Assembly: GCA_026392825.1 (NCBI GenBank)
Contig: JAPLBF010000029.1
Span: forward strand, 1-57,151
Length of the DNA: 57,151 nt
From: Actinomycetota bacterium
GTDB lineage: Bacteria > Actinomycetota > Actinomycetes > Nanopelagicales > Nanopelagicaceae
Direction: 5' to 3'
The notes below the pieces were generated by a model that was not told the origin of the DNA, did no database searches, and was given only the letters and a program-made list of their open reading frames with translations. Positions 28,291-36,759 of this stretch are shown here, piece after piece (the first letter of the stretch is position 1; each line of letters starts with the position of its first letter). A program made the translations under genes and the position numbers.

Positions 28291-29285
28291 GATGAGCGCT
28301 CCCAGAAGCTAGGTCCTACCGGTTCGTTAAATGGACTTTGTGCGACCAAGTATCCCTCAGAATCCACTGTTATCGCGAGTTGAGGCAAAGGGCGGGCAGC
28401 TGGTCCAAATATGACTTTCGCCGCACGGGTCACATCAAATGTTGATTGATGGCAAGGGCAGAGCAGGTGTTTGGTCTGCTGCTCGTACAAGGCAACCGCA
28501 CAACCCATATGTGAACAGATCTTTGAGAAGGCGATGATTCCTTCGTGAGTCCAAGATAAGCGTTCAGCATCTAGGTTAAATTCTTCGGGACGTAGACGAA
28601 TAAGCAAGACAGCATCTTTAGCGATATCTGAGAGTTTGCGATGCTCACCAGGTGCCAGCACTACTGCAGGAAGTGTTTGGGCAACCGCGCCAACTTCCAT
28701 ATCTTCTGGACGGATTGGTCGATCGCCCGGATCTGTGACTAAACGAGTCCCTGCTTTCCAAGATGTCTTGGTTAATGAATTACCTGGAAGTGGACCAAGA
28801 TCACGGAGCAAGATAAGTGGCGATAGCCCGACTAATCCAAGTGAGAGACCAAGGGATCGCTTAATAAGTGAGCGACGACCTAAACCTGCAGCGGCTGCGC
28901 CCTCTTTTGCAGTCCGAATAAAGTCAGCACGGTCTTCATCAGGTGAACGAAATTCGTGGCGCTGAATAACTACTTCTTCATCGGGCATAAGAGTCTTAGC
29001 CCAATGAATTGCTCCCATTCCAATAAAGAAGAGAGAAGCCGCCATACCAAGACCAAGGAAGAGTTGATGGGCATTTGTATTTCCTAGGACAGGAAAGAAG
29101 ATGAAGACATTTTGTGGGATAAAAATATATGAGCCAATTAAAGTAATTGTGCCTAGAGCGGAAAGTAGAAAGAGAATCGCAACTTGGCGCTCTGCTTTTT
29201 TGGCAGCCTTTGGATCTGTATCTGCGCGGCGATGAACGTGCGCTGGAAGTCCAGGATCTTTTATCGCTTCAATTTCATTAGACAT
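28287..29285 (-). CDS. qcrA: Cytochrome bc1 complex Rieske iron-sulfur subunit
   Basis: 332 residues. A cytoplasmic N-terminus of about 30 residues is followed by three membrane helices (the actinobacterial form; most bacteria have one) and a Rieske domain whose 2Fe-2S ligands appear in KICSHMGCAVALY and LLCPCHQSTFD (two Cys-His pairs). The third helix is preceded by a twin-Arg-like GRRSLIKRS, consistent with Tat export of the Rieske domain. Transfers electrons from quinol to QcrC. Overlaps qcrB by 4 nt. Confidence 0.96.
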   Translation of the reverse strand: MSNEIEAIKDPGLPAHVHRRADTDPKAAKKAERQVAILFLLSALGTITLIGSYIFIPQNVFIFFPVLGNTNAHQLFLGLGMAASLFFIGMGAIHWAKTLMPDEEVVIQRHEFRSPDEDRADFIRTAKEGAAAAGLGRRSLIKRSLGLSLGLVGLSPLILLRDLGPLPGNSLTKTSWKAGTRLVTDPGDRPIRPEDMEVGAVAQTLPAVVLAPGEHRKLSDIAKDAVLLIRLRPEEFNLDAERLSWTHEGIIAFSKICSHMGCAVALYEQQTKHLLCPCHQSTFDVTRAAKVIFGPAARPLPQLAITVDSEGYLVAQSPFNEPVGPSFWERSS

Positions 29286-29292
29286 TGAGTAT

Positions 29293-30084
29293 TTATCTCG
29301 CCTTCATCGCTAGCCAGACCGCAACGCCCACGAGCATTCCTAGTCCAAGTGTCCAAACTAAAAGTCCTTCTGTAACCGGACCAACACGGCCGAGTGCTGC
29401 TCCACCTAACTGCGGTTCATTTTCAGCAGCTTTAATCCATTTAATGATTGAAAGTTTTTCTTCAGGTGTAATTGTCTTATCTGAAAACACGGGCATTGAT
29501 TGGGGACCCGTGATCATCGCTTCGTAAATGTGACGAGGTTCCACACCCATAACTGTTGGTGCGTATTTGCCTTGAGTTAGCGCTCCACCTTGTCCCGCAA
29601 AGTTGTGGCACATTGCGCAATTTGTGCGGAAGAGTTCGCCGCCTTCGGCAGTTGATCCATCGCGCTCGTAATTTAAGTGTTCCTCACCAGGAATTCCTGG
29701 TCCAGGGGCGAGGGATGCAACGTATGCGGCTAGCGCTTCTACTTCCTTCTCGTTGTAAACCGGTGCCTTGCGCATTGCCTGTGTGCTCATATCCGCCATT
29801 GGCATGCGGCCGGTTGCTACTTGGAAATCAACTGAAGCCGCGCCAACGCCAATTAACGAAGGTGCGATACCGCCACCTTCCGCATTTAAGCCGTGACAAG
29901 AAGAGCATCCCTTGAGAAAGATTCTCTGACCCTCATCAATAAGCGCGCTCTTTTCAGCGGCGGTTAGCGGAGAACTAGTTGATGCTCCAGCTACAGAGAA
30001 AGTCGTGCCAATCGAAAATAAAGCTAGAACTAAAAGAAGGGGTGCAACCGCACGGTGTCTGCGAAATCTGGAGAGACGCTTCAA
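29293..30084 (-). CDS. qcrC: Cytochrome bc1 complex diheme cytochrome c subunit
   Basis: 263 residues. An N-terminal signal-anchor helix (about 12-35) is followed by two c-type heme domains with CSSCHG and CAMCHN motifs, and a C-terminal membrane helix (about 238-258). In actinobacteria QcrC passes electrons directly to CtaC, since no soluble cytochrome c is used. The start is TTG at 30084 with a GAGG-type site about 14 nt upstream; no better start is in frame. Confidence 0.96.
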   Translation of the reverse strand: MKRLSRFRRHRAVAPLLLVLALFSIGTTFSVAGASTSSPLTAAEKSALIDEGQRIFLKGCSSCHGLNAEGGGIAPSLIGVGAASVDFQVATGRMPMADMSTQAMRKAPVYNEKEVEALAAYVASLAPGPGIPGEEHLNYERDGSTAEGGELFRTNCAMCHNFAGQGGALTQGKYAPTVMGVEPRHIYEAMITGPQSMPVFSDKTITPEEKLSIIKWIKAAENEPQLGGAALGRVGPVTEGLLVWTLGLGMLVGVAVWLAMKAR

Positions 30085-30113
30085 GATATTTTCCGTTTCC
30101 TCTTTGTAGGTTC

Positions 30114-30743
30114 TTACTTAATTAAATAAATCGCTGAGAAGAGTGCAATCCATACGACGTCGACGAAGTGCCAGTAATAAGAAACCACAATTGCTGTGGT
30201 TGCTTGGTTATGTGTAAAGCGTCGCGCCTTGGAAACTCGCACCATCACAATCAAGAATGCAATCAAGCCACCGGTTACGTGAAGTCCGTGGAAGCCAGTT
30301 GTCATATAGAAAACTGATCCGTAAGCATCTGAAGAGAGAGTTACTCCTTCGAGTACCAAGTGGGCATACTCGTAAATCTGACCTGCAATAAAGAAAGCAC
30401 CCATTAAGAAGGTGAGAGAGAACCATTCACGCATACCCCAGGATTTGATATTAAATATTGAGCCCGTGCGCTTGGCTTGGAAACGCTCTGCCGCGAATAC
30501 GCCGAACTGGCAAGTGACGGAAGAGAGAACTAGAACCGTCGTGTTAAGTGCTGCAAAAGGAATATTTAAAATCTCGGTTGACTCGGACCAAATAGTTGGA
30601 CCTTGCACAGCACGAGTTGTGAAATACATTGCAAAGAGCGCAGCGAAAAACATCAACTCGCTGGATAGCCAGACAATCGTTCCGACCGCCACCAGATTGG
30701 GGCGGTTGATTTTGTGAGGCGTTGCCAGTGTTGAGCTTGTCAT
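30114..30743 (-). CDS. ctaE: Cytochrome c oxidase subunit III
   Basis: 209 residues with five hydrophobic helices. Family segments include [28 protein letters not shown] and the C-terminal [15 protein letters not shown]. It lies upstream of qcrCAB rather than with ctaCDF, the usual actinobacterial split. Its promoter is of the leaderless type; qcrC follows after 29 nt and has its own ribosome site. Confidence 0.97.
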   Translation of the reverse strand: MTSSTLATPHKINRPNLVAVGTIVWLSSELMFFAALFAMYFTTRAVQGPTIWSESTEILNIPFAALNTTVLVLSSVTCQFGVFAAERFQAKRTGSIFNIKSWGMREWFSLTFLMGAFFIAGQIYEYAHLVLEGVTLSSDAYGSVFYMTTGFHGLHVTGGLIAFLIVMVRVSKARRFTHNQATTAIVVSYYWHFVDVVWIALFSAIYLIK

Positions 30744-30755
30744 GAGACAAGTATC
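30744..30755 (-). promoter_or_regulatory. Leaderless-type promoter of the ctaE-qcrCAB operon
   Basis: Minus-strand GATACT (30755-30750), a TATACT variant, 6 nt before the ATG at 30743. Confidence 0.45.
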
Positions 30756-30881
30756 CCTGAAAGTAAGCCCTCCTTTCTATTTGGCAGCCTGGTTCCGCCC
30801 CTTAAATTGGTCACTTTTCAGGTGAAACGGGTCACGCTCTTTTCCGACGGAAATAGGGCAGATGTAGCCCCTTCCTTTGAT

Positions 30882-30893
30882 TAGACTTGCCTT
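30882..30893 (+). promoter_or_regulatory. Leaderless-type promoter of receiver-like gene
   Basis: TAGACT (30882-30887), 6 nt before the ATG at 30894. Confidence 0.6.
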
Positions 30894-31322
30894 ATGTCCA
30901 CGCCCCGCAAACCAGTAATCATCGTCTACTCCGATGACTCTTCGGTGCGCTCTGCCATTGTCGCCGCCCTTGGAAAACGCGTCGCCAACGACCTGCCAGA
31001 ACATCAAATCGAGGAGTTTGCGACTGGTCCTGCCCTGCGCGCTTTTGTAGATCGTAAGAGCGTTTCTGGACATTTGCGTGCAGATTTATTTATTCTCGAC
31101 GGTGAAGCGGTTCCCGAAGGCGGAATGGGTATCGCCCGCCAGCTCAAAGATGAAGTGTTCAACTGCCCACCAGTTCTCTTGATTACAGGACGACGTGAGG
31201 ATGCTTGGCTGGCGGCTTGGTCTCGCGCCGAAGCAAGTGTTATCCATCCGATAGATCCATTTACATTGGCAAATACAGTTGCAGATTTGATGCGCTCAAA
31301 TACTGCTGCTGCAATCGGCTAA
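30894..31322 (+). CDS. Degenerate response-regulator receiver-like protein
   Basis: 142-residue protein that looks like a lone receiver domain: VIIVYSDDSS at the first strand end (acidic pair), LFILDGEAV at the phospho-acceptor position, and a fifth-strand region SVIHPIDPF. The conserved Lys of true receivers (usually K-P) is replaced by His-Pro, so ordinary phosphorylation chemistry is doubtful. No output domain and no histidine kinase nearby. It precedes trpD by 13 nt, an arrangement I recall in other actinobacteria close to the qcr/cta genes. Confidence 0.65.
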   Translation: MSTPRKPVIIVYSDDSSVRSAIVAALGKRVANDLPEHQIEEFATGPALRAFVDRKSVSGHLRADLFILDGEAVPEGGMGIARQLKDEVFNCPPVLLITGRREDAWLAAWSRAEASVIHPIDPFTLANTVADLMRSNTAAAIG

Positions 31323-31335
31323 CCAAAGGTTTTTA

Positions 31336-32382
31336 ATGAGCTCTGTTGATTGGGCTTCATCCATCACGAAGATGGAAAACGGTTTGGATCTCAATCCACA
31401 AGAAGCGCAGGATTTAATGCGCGAAGTTTTGGAAGATCGTGCCGATAAAGAAATTTTAAAACAATTTCTGCTGGCGCTAAAGGCCAAGGGTGAAACGGCC
31501 GAAGAGGTCGGCGCGCTGGTTGCTCAAATGTACGAACATTGCGCACCGATAAAAATTGAAGAGCGCGCAGTGGATACCGTCGGCACTGGGGGAGATGGCG
31601 CGCATACGATTAATATTTCAACCACTGCTGCAATTATTGCCGCAGCCGCTGGTGCGCGCGTTGTAAAACACGGTAACCGAGCGGCATCTTCGAAGTCCGG
31701 AGCAGGAGATTTACTAGAAGCACTTGGTGTTGCCATAAATCTGAATGGCGCTAAAGTTGCAAATACCGTATCTGAATTAGGAATTGGTTTTTGTTTCGCT
31801 CCCGTATTCCACCCAGCGATGCGATTTGCAGCGCCTGCTCGTAAAGAGTTAGCCACCGCCACCGTGTTTAACATCTTGGGTCCGTTGGCAAACCCGGCAA
31901 GACCAAAAGCAGCGGCAATAGGCGTAGCAAACGAACGGATGCATTTAGTTATGGCGCAGGTTTTGGCTGATCGCGGCGTCGAGGGTTTTGTCTTTCGTGG
32001 CGATGATGGGCTAGATGAGATGACCCTCGCCACAACTACTTCAGTATTAACAATTGGCAGCGGTGAAATCACCAGTGATCGCATAGATGCTAAAGATTTT
32101 GGATTGGCTAACGCGCCTATTTCGGCACTTGCCGGGGGAGATGCAAACGAGAACGCCAGAATTACAAATTCGATCTTTGCTGGCGAAAAAGGCGCACCGC
32201 GTGATGCCGTCTTGCTAAATGCCGCAGCTGCGCTAGCCGCATTCGATGGAGATAACGGGCTTGGAATCCACGAACGTATTTCTGCATCGCTAATCAAGGC
32301 ATCGACCGCGGTTGATTCTGGGGCTGCAGCAAACCTATTAACCAGATGGGTAAAGCTAAGTCAGGAATTAGCGAACAGCTAA
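31336..32382 (+). CDS. trpD: Anthranilate phosphoribosyltransferase
   Basis: Adds phosphoribose from PRPP to anthranilate, the second committed step of tryptophan synthesis. 348 residues, normal length. PRPP/Mg site motif GTGGDGAHTINIST, KHGNRAASSKSGAGD, and the second metal motif region FRGDDGLDEMTL (usually DG-x-DE) are intact. An AAAGG ribosome site lies before the ATG. It stands apart from other trp genes. Its stop shares CTAA with the stop of the converging exonuclease gene. Confidence 0.96.
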   Translation: MSSVDWASSITKMENGLDLNPQEAQDLMREVLEDRADKEILKQFLLALKAKGETAEEVGALVAQMYEHCAPIKIEERAVDTVGTGGDGAHTINISTTAAIIAAAAGARVVKHGNRAASSKSGAGDLLEALGVAINLNGAKVANTVSELGIGFCFAPVFHPAMRFAAPARKELATATVFNILGPLANPARPKAAAIGVANERMHLVMAQVLADRGVEGFVFRGDDGLDEMTLATTTSVLTIGSGEITSDRIDAKDFGLANAPISALAGGDANENARITNSIFAGEKGAPRDAVLLNAAAALAAFDGDNGLGIHERISASLIKASTAVDSGAAANLLTRWVKLSQELANS

Positions 32383-32999
32383 TCGATTGGTCGGCGCGGA
32401 CGTTTTCTCTTGAACTGCATTAGATCTTCCAGCGTTGTCACGTTGTGAGAACCCAGCCGTTCAAATATTCCGTGCAGTACATCCACGGTGGCGCGGGCAT
32501 CATCTAAGGCGCGATGGTTGGGCGATGTCGGTGAACCAAAGAACGGTGCTAAAGTCGAAAGTTTGCAATTCGTAACTTCATCGCGATCTAAAACGTACCT
32601 AGCAACGCGAGCGGTATCGATCACTTTGTATTCAGGCCACTGGTATGAATGAGCTATGGCAGCAGCTTTCATAAAACTCATATCGAATGGGGAGTTATGA
32701 GCGACCAAGACCGACTCGTCGTGTGATCCGATAAAGTCTAAAAAAGTGGGGAGCACTTGATCAATGGTTAGAGCGCCGAACAACATCGCATCCGTGATCC
32801 CAGTGAGCGTCGTTATAAATTCCGATAAGTAATGTCCAGGATCTACAAAGGTTTGAAACTCGCCGATTATTTCGCCACCCAGTACTTTAACTGCGCCAAT
32901 TTCGGTAACAGCTGCCCCAGTCGAAGGTGCGGCGCCAGAGGTCTCTAAATCAAAGACGACAAATGGCACGTCCTTCAACAAACGCGAGCCACTAGTCAT
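32379..32999 (-). CDS. DEDDh 3'-5' exonuclease (DNA polymerase III epsilon-like)
   Basis: About 206 residues. Exo I FVVFDLETSG (catalytic Asp17 and Glu19), Exo II VAHNSPFDMSF and Exo III HRALDDARATVDV (His-x4-Asp) are all present, so it should be an active proofreading-type nuclease. No polymerase domain and no UvrC-like GIY-YIG extension. The ATG at 32999 is chosen over an upstream in-frame start (33032) because a TAGCCT -10 box lies 7 nt before it. Role could be replication proofreading or DNA/RNA trimming. Confidence 0.9.
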   Translation of the reverse strand: MTSGSRLLKDVPFVVFDLETSGAAPSTGAAVTEIGAVKVLGGEIIGEFQTFVDPGHYLSEFITTLTGITDAMLFGALTIDQVLPTFLDFIGSHDESVLVAHNSPFDMSFMKAAAIAHSYQWPEYKVIDTARVARYVLDRDEVTNCKLSTLAPFFGSPTSPNHRALDDARATVDVLHGIFERLGSHNVTTLEDLMQFKRKRPRRPID

Positions 33000-33012
33000 A
33001 AATCTAAGGCTA
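33000..33012 (-). promoter_or_regulatory. Leaderless-type promoter of exonuclease gene
   Basis: Minus-strand TAGCCT (33012-33007), 7 nt before the ATG at 32999. The divergent hydrolase promoter lies about 30 nt away. Confidence 0.5.
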
Positions 33013-33040
33013 ATGCACGGATATGACACCAACCACTTAG

Positions 33041-33052
33041 TACCCTAAAGAT
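33041..33052 (+). promoter_or_regulatory. Leaderless-type promoter of hydrolase gene
   Basis: TACCCT (33041-33046), 6 nt before the ATG at 33053. Confidence 0.55.
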
Positions 33053-33823
33053 ATGACGCCAACAAGTGCGCCCAATGGATTCATTACTGACTGGTCTGCA
33101 GATGGCTCCGGGGTAAATAAAGAGATCGGTGTTGTTTTGGTTCACGGATACACGGGATCACCCTCATCAATGCGTCCGTGGGCGGAATATTTAAATCAAC
33201 AGGGTTACACAGTGCGTGTTCCATTACTTCCTGGCCACGGAACTAAACCTGAGGATTTAAGTCAAATCAAATGGCAACAATGGCCAGAAAAAATTGAATC
33301 AGAACTGGACGAGCTTCGGAAAAACTGCACGAAAATCTTCATTTGTGGTTTTTCTATGGGTGGTGGAACAACTTTACATGTAGCAACAAAGCGCTCTGAC
33401 AAAATAACCGGAATCATTCTTGTCAACCCAATGATTCATCTCCCTTTCATTGGAACGAAACTTGCATATTTGCTCTCGCGTACAAAGAAATATAGAAGTT
33501 CGGTGGGAGATGACATTAAACGTCCTGGGGTAACTCAAGGGGGATATGAAGTCATGTCAACCGAAGGCATTTATCAGATTCTGCAGATGCTCAAATACAC
33601 AAGAGCTAATTTGCACAGGGTAAGCGTCCCGATGCAACTTTTTCATAGCGTTGATGATCACACATTGCCAGTATCCAATACTGAAATCGTTATGAAGAGG
33701 GTCGGTTCATTGAGTAAAGAGCGAATTGAATTGACAAATAGTTTTCACGTAGCGACTCTTGATTACGACGCCGAGATAATCTTCGAAAACTCTCTAATCT
33801 TTATCGAGAGGCATTCTTCGTAA
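33053..33823 (+). CDS. Alpha/beta hydrolase (carboxylesterase/monoacylglycerol lipase type)
   Basis: 256-residue cytosolic esterase. The oxyanion segment VLVHGYTGSPSSM, the nucleophile elbow GFSMGGG (Ser101), an Asp in FHSVDDHTLP and a His in NSFHVATLD complete a plausible catalytic triad. The pattern resembles Est30-like carboxylesterases. Natural substrate unknown. Its leaderless-type promoter faces away from that of the exonuclease gene. Confidence 0.88.
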   Translation: MTPTSAPNGFITDWSADGSGVNKEIGVVLVHGYTGSPSSMRPWAEYLNQQGYTVRVPLLPGHGTKPEDLSQIKWQQWPEKIESELDELRKNCTKIFICGFSMGGGTTLHVATKRSDKITGIILVNPMIHLPFIGTKLAYLLSRTKKYRSSVGDDIKRPGVTQGGYEVMSTEGIYQILQMLKYTRANLHRVSVPMQLFHSVDDHTLPVSNTEIVMKRVGSLSKERIELTNSFHVATLDYDAEIIFENSLIFIERHSS

Positions 33824-33848
33824 CGGCGTTTTCCGGTGCTGTGTGCCC

Positions 33849-34397
33849 TTACTCGGCGAGTGTCGCCTTAACCATTTGATGAAGCAATTTGGTATCAATC
33901 TGCCAATCACTCGGTATCTGAATCGTCTTTTTATTAACCTTGTAACCTTCAAGTTTGGGCCGTAAATCGTCAAGAACATCGCTGCTCCACGGAGCCATCA
34001 AGAGATAACCCTTAGTCGCTGATATGCCAAAAACGTACTTGCTGCCGTCGCGAAGCATTGGTTGATTCCAAGCTATAACTAACTCCAACTTTGGGAACTT
34101 GCTTTGGATTGCCTTCATAATCGCACGCACTGTTTTGGCCTGAACTGGCGAAATTGATTTGTAGTAATCGGCTGGTGTGTTAAATCTCTGCGCAGATTTC
34201 GACCCACGCGAATACATAACTAGCGCGTTAGCGTGAGCTTGTGAGAACCCATAATTTTCTCGTAAGTGCGCGATTTGTTCTGGATATTTCTTACCCTCTA
34301 GTTTTGCCATCACAGCAAACCAAAATTTCATCTTCTCGCCATACTTCTTTTCGATAGCGGGAAAGTGCGCCTCTCGACTGGGATCTTTAGTCGCCAT
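33849..34397 (-). CDS. DUF4287 / DUF1801 (YdhG-like) domain protein
   Basis: 182 residues in two parts. The N-terminal third (about 5-70) is a DUF4287-like helical segment (KMKFWFAVMAKLEGKKYPEQ region). The rest (about 80-175) resembles DUF1801, with SKFPKLELVIAWNQPML and a YVFGISATKGYL strand pair. Cytosolic, function unknown. It begins 5 nt after the small membrane-protein gene and has an AAAGG stretch ahead of the ATG, so it could be the last gene of the peptide-transporter ATPase transcript. Confidence 0.78.
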   Translation of the reverse strand: MATKDPSREAHFPAIEKKYGEKMKFWFAVMAKLEGKKYPEQIAHLRENYGFSQAHANALVMYSRGSKSAQRFNTPADYYKSISPVQAKTVRAIMKAIQSKFPKLELVIAWNQPMLRDGSKYVFGISATKGYLLMAPWSSDVLDDLRPKLEGYKVNKKTIQIPSDWQIDTKLLHQMVKATLAE

Positions 34398-34402
34398 GCT
34401 TT

Positions 34403-34579
34403 CTAACCTTTCTTACGTTTATCGCGCAGCTTCAAAGAGATGCCATAAACCAAAAAGAGGACTATTGATGGGGGATAGAGGATTACCGGAAGAACAATCA
34501 AGATCGCCGCGACGACCTTCATTTTTGGAGATAGGCGATCCCATTCACCAATAATTCCGGAGCGTGGTTCTTTTTCCAC
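34403..34579 (-). CDS. Small membrane protein, 58 residues
   Basis: Unrecognised short gene: GTG at 34579, TAG at 34405-34403. A charged amphipathic N-terminus (EKEPRSGIIGEWDRLSPKM) is followed by one long or two short hydrophobic segments (about residues 21-48, with a Pro-Pro kink at 36-37) and a very basic end (KLRDKRKKG). The reading frame fits exactly in the gap between the fused transporter ATPase (stop 6 nt before the GTG) and the DUF4287 gene (start 5 nt after the stop), which supports a real coding gene. The topology suggests a cytoplasmic basic tail. Confidence 0.65.
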   Translation of the reverse strand: MEKEPRSGIIGEWDRLSPKMKVVAAILIVLPVILYPPSIVLFLVYGISLKLRDKRKKG

Positions 34580-34585
34580 TTACGT

Positions 34586-36238
34586 TTACTTGCTTGCTAG
34601 GCGGGCTTCGCGTCTAATGCGCTGCGCCTCAGGATTTGGAACCGGAACCGCACCGATAAGGCGCTTGGTGTAATCCTCACGCGGGTTCTTAAGAATCTGA
34701 TCTCGTGTTCCGACCTCAACAAGGCGACCATCTTGCATCACTGCAATTCGATGAGAAAGGATGTCAACGACTGCAAGATCGTGAGTGATAAAAAGACAAG
34801 CAAACTTCAGCTTGTCCTGCAGGTTCTGCAGTAGATCAAGGAAGCGCGCCTGAACAGATACATCCAGCGCAGATGTTGGTTCATCGGCAATTAACAAACT
34901 TGGTGTTAAGGCAAGTGCGCGAGCAATACCCACACGCTGACGTTGGCCGCCAGAGAGTTCATGCGGATAACGGTTGCGATAGGACTTAGGAAGTTCAACG
35001 CTGTCCAACAGATCTTCAACGCGTCGATCGAGTTCCTTACCTTTGGCATCACCTGAAAGAAGTAGCGGTTCTCCAATACTTTCACCGATAGGCAGACGAG
35101 GGTTTAACGAACTGCCTGGATCCTGGAAGACGATGCCGGTAAATCTACGAATTTCACGTAACTCTTGAGGTGTTGGTTTAGTTATATCTCTTCCAACAAT
35201 CTCGATTTTACCTTCGACTGCCGGAAGCAAACCAATAGCTGCGCGACCGACAGTTGTCTTGCCGGATCCTGATTCGCCTACAAGTCCAACGATTTCACCT
35301 GGGAAAATTTCTAAACTGAAATCGGTTACGGCACGGAATGCGGGCACACGACCCTTCTTTGGATATTCGATAGAAACGTTCTGTAGCTTCAGAACTGGCG
35401 GCAATCCAACGAGCTCTGGTTGAAGTTGACGGACCGCTACAGAGCCAAGCTTTGGCACAGCAGCAAGTAGCTCCTGTGTGTATGGGCGCTCTGGTCGGTT
35501 AAAGATCTGATCAGATGTTCCGTATTCAACGGTTAATCCATCCTTCATTACCAAGATGTGGTCAGCTAGATCTGCGACAACACCCATGTCGTGAGTGATT
35601 AGCAAGATTGCGGAATTTAATTTATCGCGAAGATTGCGAATTAGATCAAGAATTTCTGCTTGAACAGTTACGTCCAGAGCAGTGGTTGGTTCATCCGCAA
35701 CAAGCAGACCAGGATCGCAAGCCAGAGATTGCGCAATCATTGCGCGTTGGCGCTGCCCGCCAGAAAGTTGATGTGGATACTTATCGAAGGATCCTTCTGG
35801 ATTTGGAATTTCAACCATCGTGATTAGCTCAATTGCACGAGTCCTTGCTTCCTGCGGGCCCATGTCAAAGTGAGTTCGCAGAGTTTCAACGATCTGGAAT
35901 CCGATTGTGTAGAGAGGATTAAGCGCAGTCATTGGTTCTTGGAAAATGTAAGCGACATCAGCGCCGCGAGTTTTACGAAGCAAAGATTTCTTAGCCCCGA
36001 CCATCTCTACGCCATTTACTTTTACGCTGCCTGAGACTCGCGCGTTAGATGCCAATAGATCCATGAGACCCATTGCAATCGATGTCTTTCCAGAACCGGA
36101 TTCACCGACGATTGCGAGAACCTTTCCTGCCTGTACGTCAAAGTTCATATCGATAGCAGCGGGATACCAGACACCTTCGACCCAGAAGTCGATGTTGAAC
36201 TTAGATACCTGAAGAACCGGCTGATTGGTTGTGCTCAT
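34586..36238 (-). CDS. Peptide-type ABC transporter ATPase, fused DppD-DppF
   Basis: 550-residue chain with two oligopeptide/dipeptide-type ATPase domains. Domain 1: Walker [10 protein letters not shown], signature [13 protein letters not shown], Walker [13 protein letters not shown]. Domain 2: Walker [10 protein letters not shown], signature [13 protein letters not shown], Walker [13 protein letters not shown]. Each has the Opp/Dpp-type C-terminal extension after the H-loop. Energises import by the DppB/DppC-like permeases encoded upstream. Its ATG has an AGGAGAAAG ribosome site, implying a leader. It is separated from dppC by an opposite-strand PH-domain gene, so its RNA must start in or run through that gene in antisense. 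Confidence 0.95.
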   Translation of the reverse strand: MSTTNQPVLQVSKFNIDFWVEGVWYPAAIDMNFDVQAGKVLAIVGESGSGKTSIAMGLMDLLASNARVSGSVKVNGVEMVGAKKSLLRKTRGADVAYIFQEPMTALNPLYTIGFQIVETLRTHFDMGPQEARTRAIELITMVEIPNPEGSFDKYPHQLSGGQRQRAMIAQSLACDPGLLVADEPTTALDVTVQAEILDLIRNLRDKLNSAILLITHDMGVVADLADHILVMKDGLTVEYGTSDQIFNRPERPYTQELLAAVPKLGSVAVRQLQPELVGLPPVLKLQNVSIEYPKKGRVPAFRAVTDFSLEIFPGEIVGLVGESGSGKTTVGRAAIGLLPAVEGKIEIVGRDITKPTPQELREIRRFTGIVFQDPGSSLNPRLPIGESIGEPLLLSGDAKGKELDRRVEDLLDSVELPKSYRNRYPHELSGGQRQRVGIARALALTPSLLIADEPTSALDVSVQARFLDLLQNLQDKLKFACLFITHDLAVVDILSHRIAVMQDGRLVEVGTRDQILKNPREDYTKRLIGAVPVPNPEAQRIRREARLASK

Positions 36239-36252
36239 TTTCTTTCTCCTGC

Positions 36253-36264
36253 AATACTTGGGTG
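36253..36264 (+). promoter_or_regulatory. Leaderless-type promoter of PH-domain gene
   Basis: AATACT (36253-36258), a TATACT variant, 6 nt before the ATG at 36265. It overlaps the 5' leader of the divergent ATPase gene. Confidence 0.4.
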
Positions 36265-36759
36265 ATGAATGAAACCTTTAGACCGCGCAGTAACTTTGCT
36301 TGGGCGGGCACTTCCATTGTCTTGATCGCTCTCTTTGGCGCAAATAGTCTTTGGGTATCTGAGAGCGTCAGCCAAAAGATTTTCGAATTGGCGATTTGCG
36401 GTGCTCTCATTGCTTTGGTTTATATCTTTTGGCTGAGACCAAAACTTGTATTGCGCAGTGACACCGTTGAGATTGTTAATCCGCTGAGAACCGAATTGAT
36501 TGCCTACACCGACATTTTGGACCTTGAAACGAAGTGGAGTCTTGCGATCATTCACACTGGCGGTAAGAGCAGAGTGTGGGTAGCCCCCGCTAGCGGAAAG
36601 CAGCGTTGGGTTGCAGATAAGAAATTTGGCTGGTTTGGCGGGAGCGTTCCACTGACCGATTCCAAAAATGCGGGAATGGAATCGATGAGTGCGAGCCTCG
36701 ATAGTTTGAGTGGTCAAGCCGCCTACATGATTCGCGAAAGAATTAAGCGTTTGCATTAA
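36265..36759 (+). CDS. PH-domain-like membrane protein
   Basis: 164 residues. Two hydrophobic helices (about 12-30 and 35-56) are followed by a soluble beta-rich domain (LRSDTVEIVNPLRTELIAYTDILDLET...) typical of small bacterial PH-like proteins anchored to the membrane. Function unknown. An in-frame ATG at 36229 is rejected because it lies in the ATPase coding region and the -10 box favours 36265. It is inserted, on the opposite strand, between dppC and the ATPase gene of the peptide importer; its stop overlaps the dppC stop (TTAA). Confidence 0.75.
   Translation: MNETFRPRSNFAWAGTSIVLIALFGANSLWVSESVSQKIFELAICGALIALVYIFWLRPKLVLRSDTVEIVNPLRTELIAYTDILDLETKWSLAIIHTGGKSRVWVAPASGKQRWVADKKFGWFGGSVPLTDSKNAGMESMSASLDSLSGQAAYMIRERIKRLH

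Noticed and set aside
31524-32297. 257-codon open frame on the minus strand inside trpD
   Set aside because: trpD motifs are complete on the other strand; the antisense frame has no start signal and an Ala/Ser/Pro composition typical of shadow frames.
36235-36756. 173-codon minus-strand frame opposite the PH-domain gene
   Set aside because: No recognisable domain or membrane pattern, no ribosome site; the plus-strand frame has helices and a PH-like domain with a promoter box.
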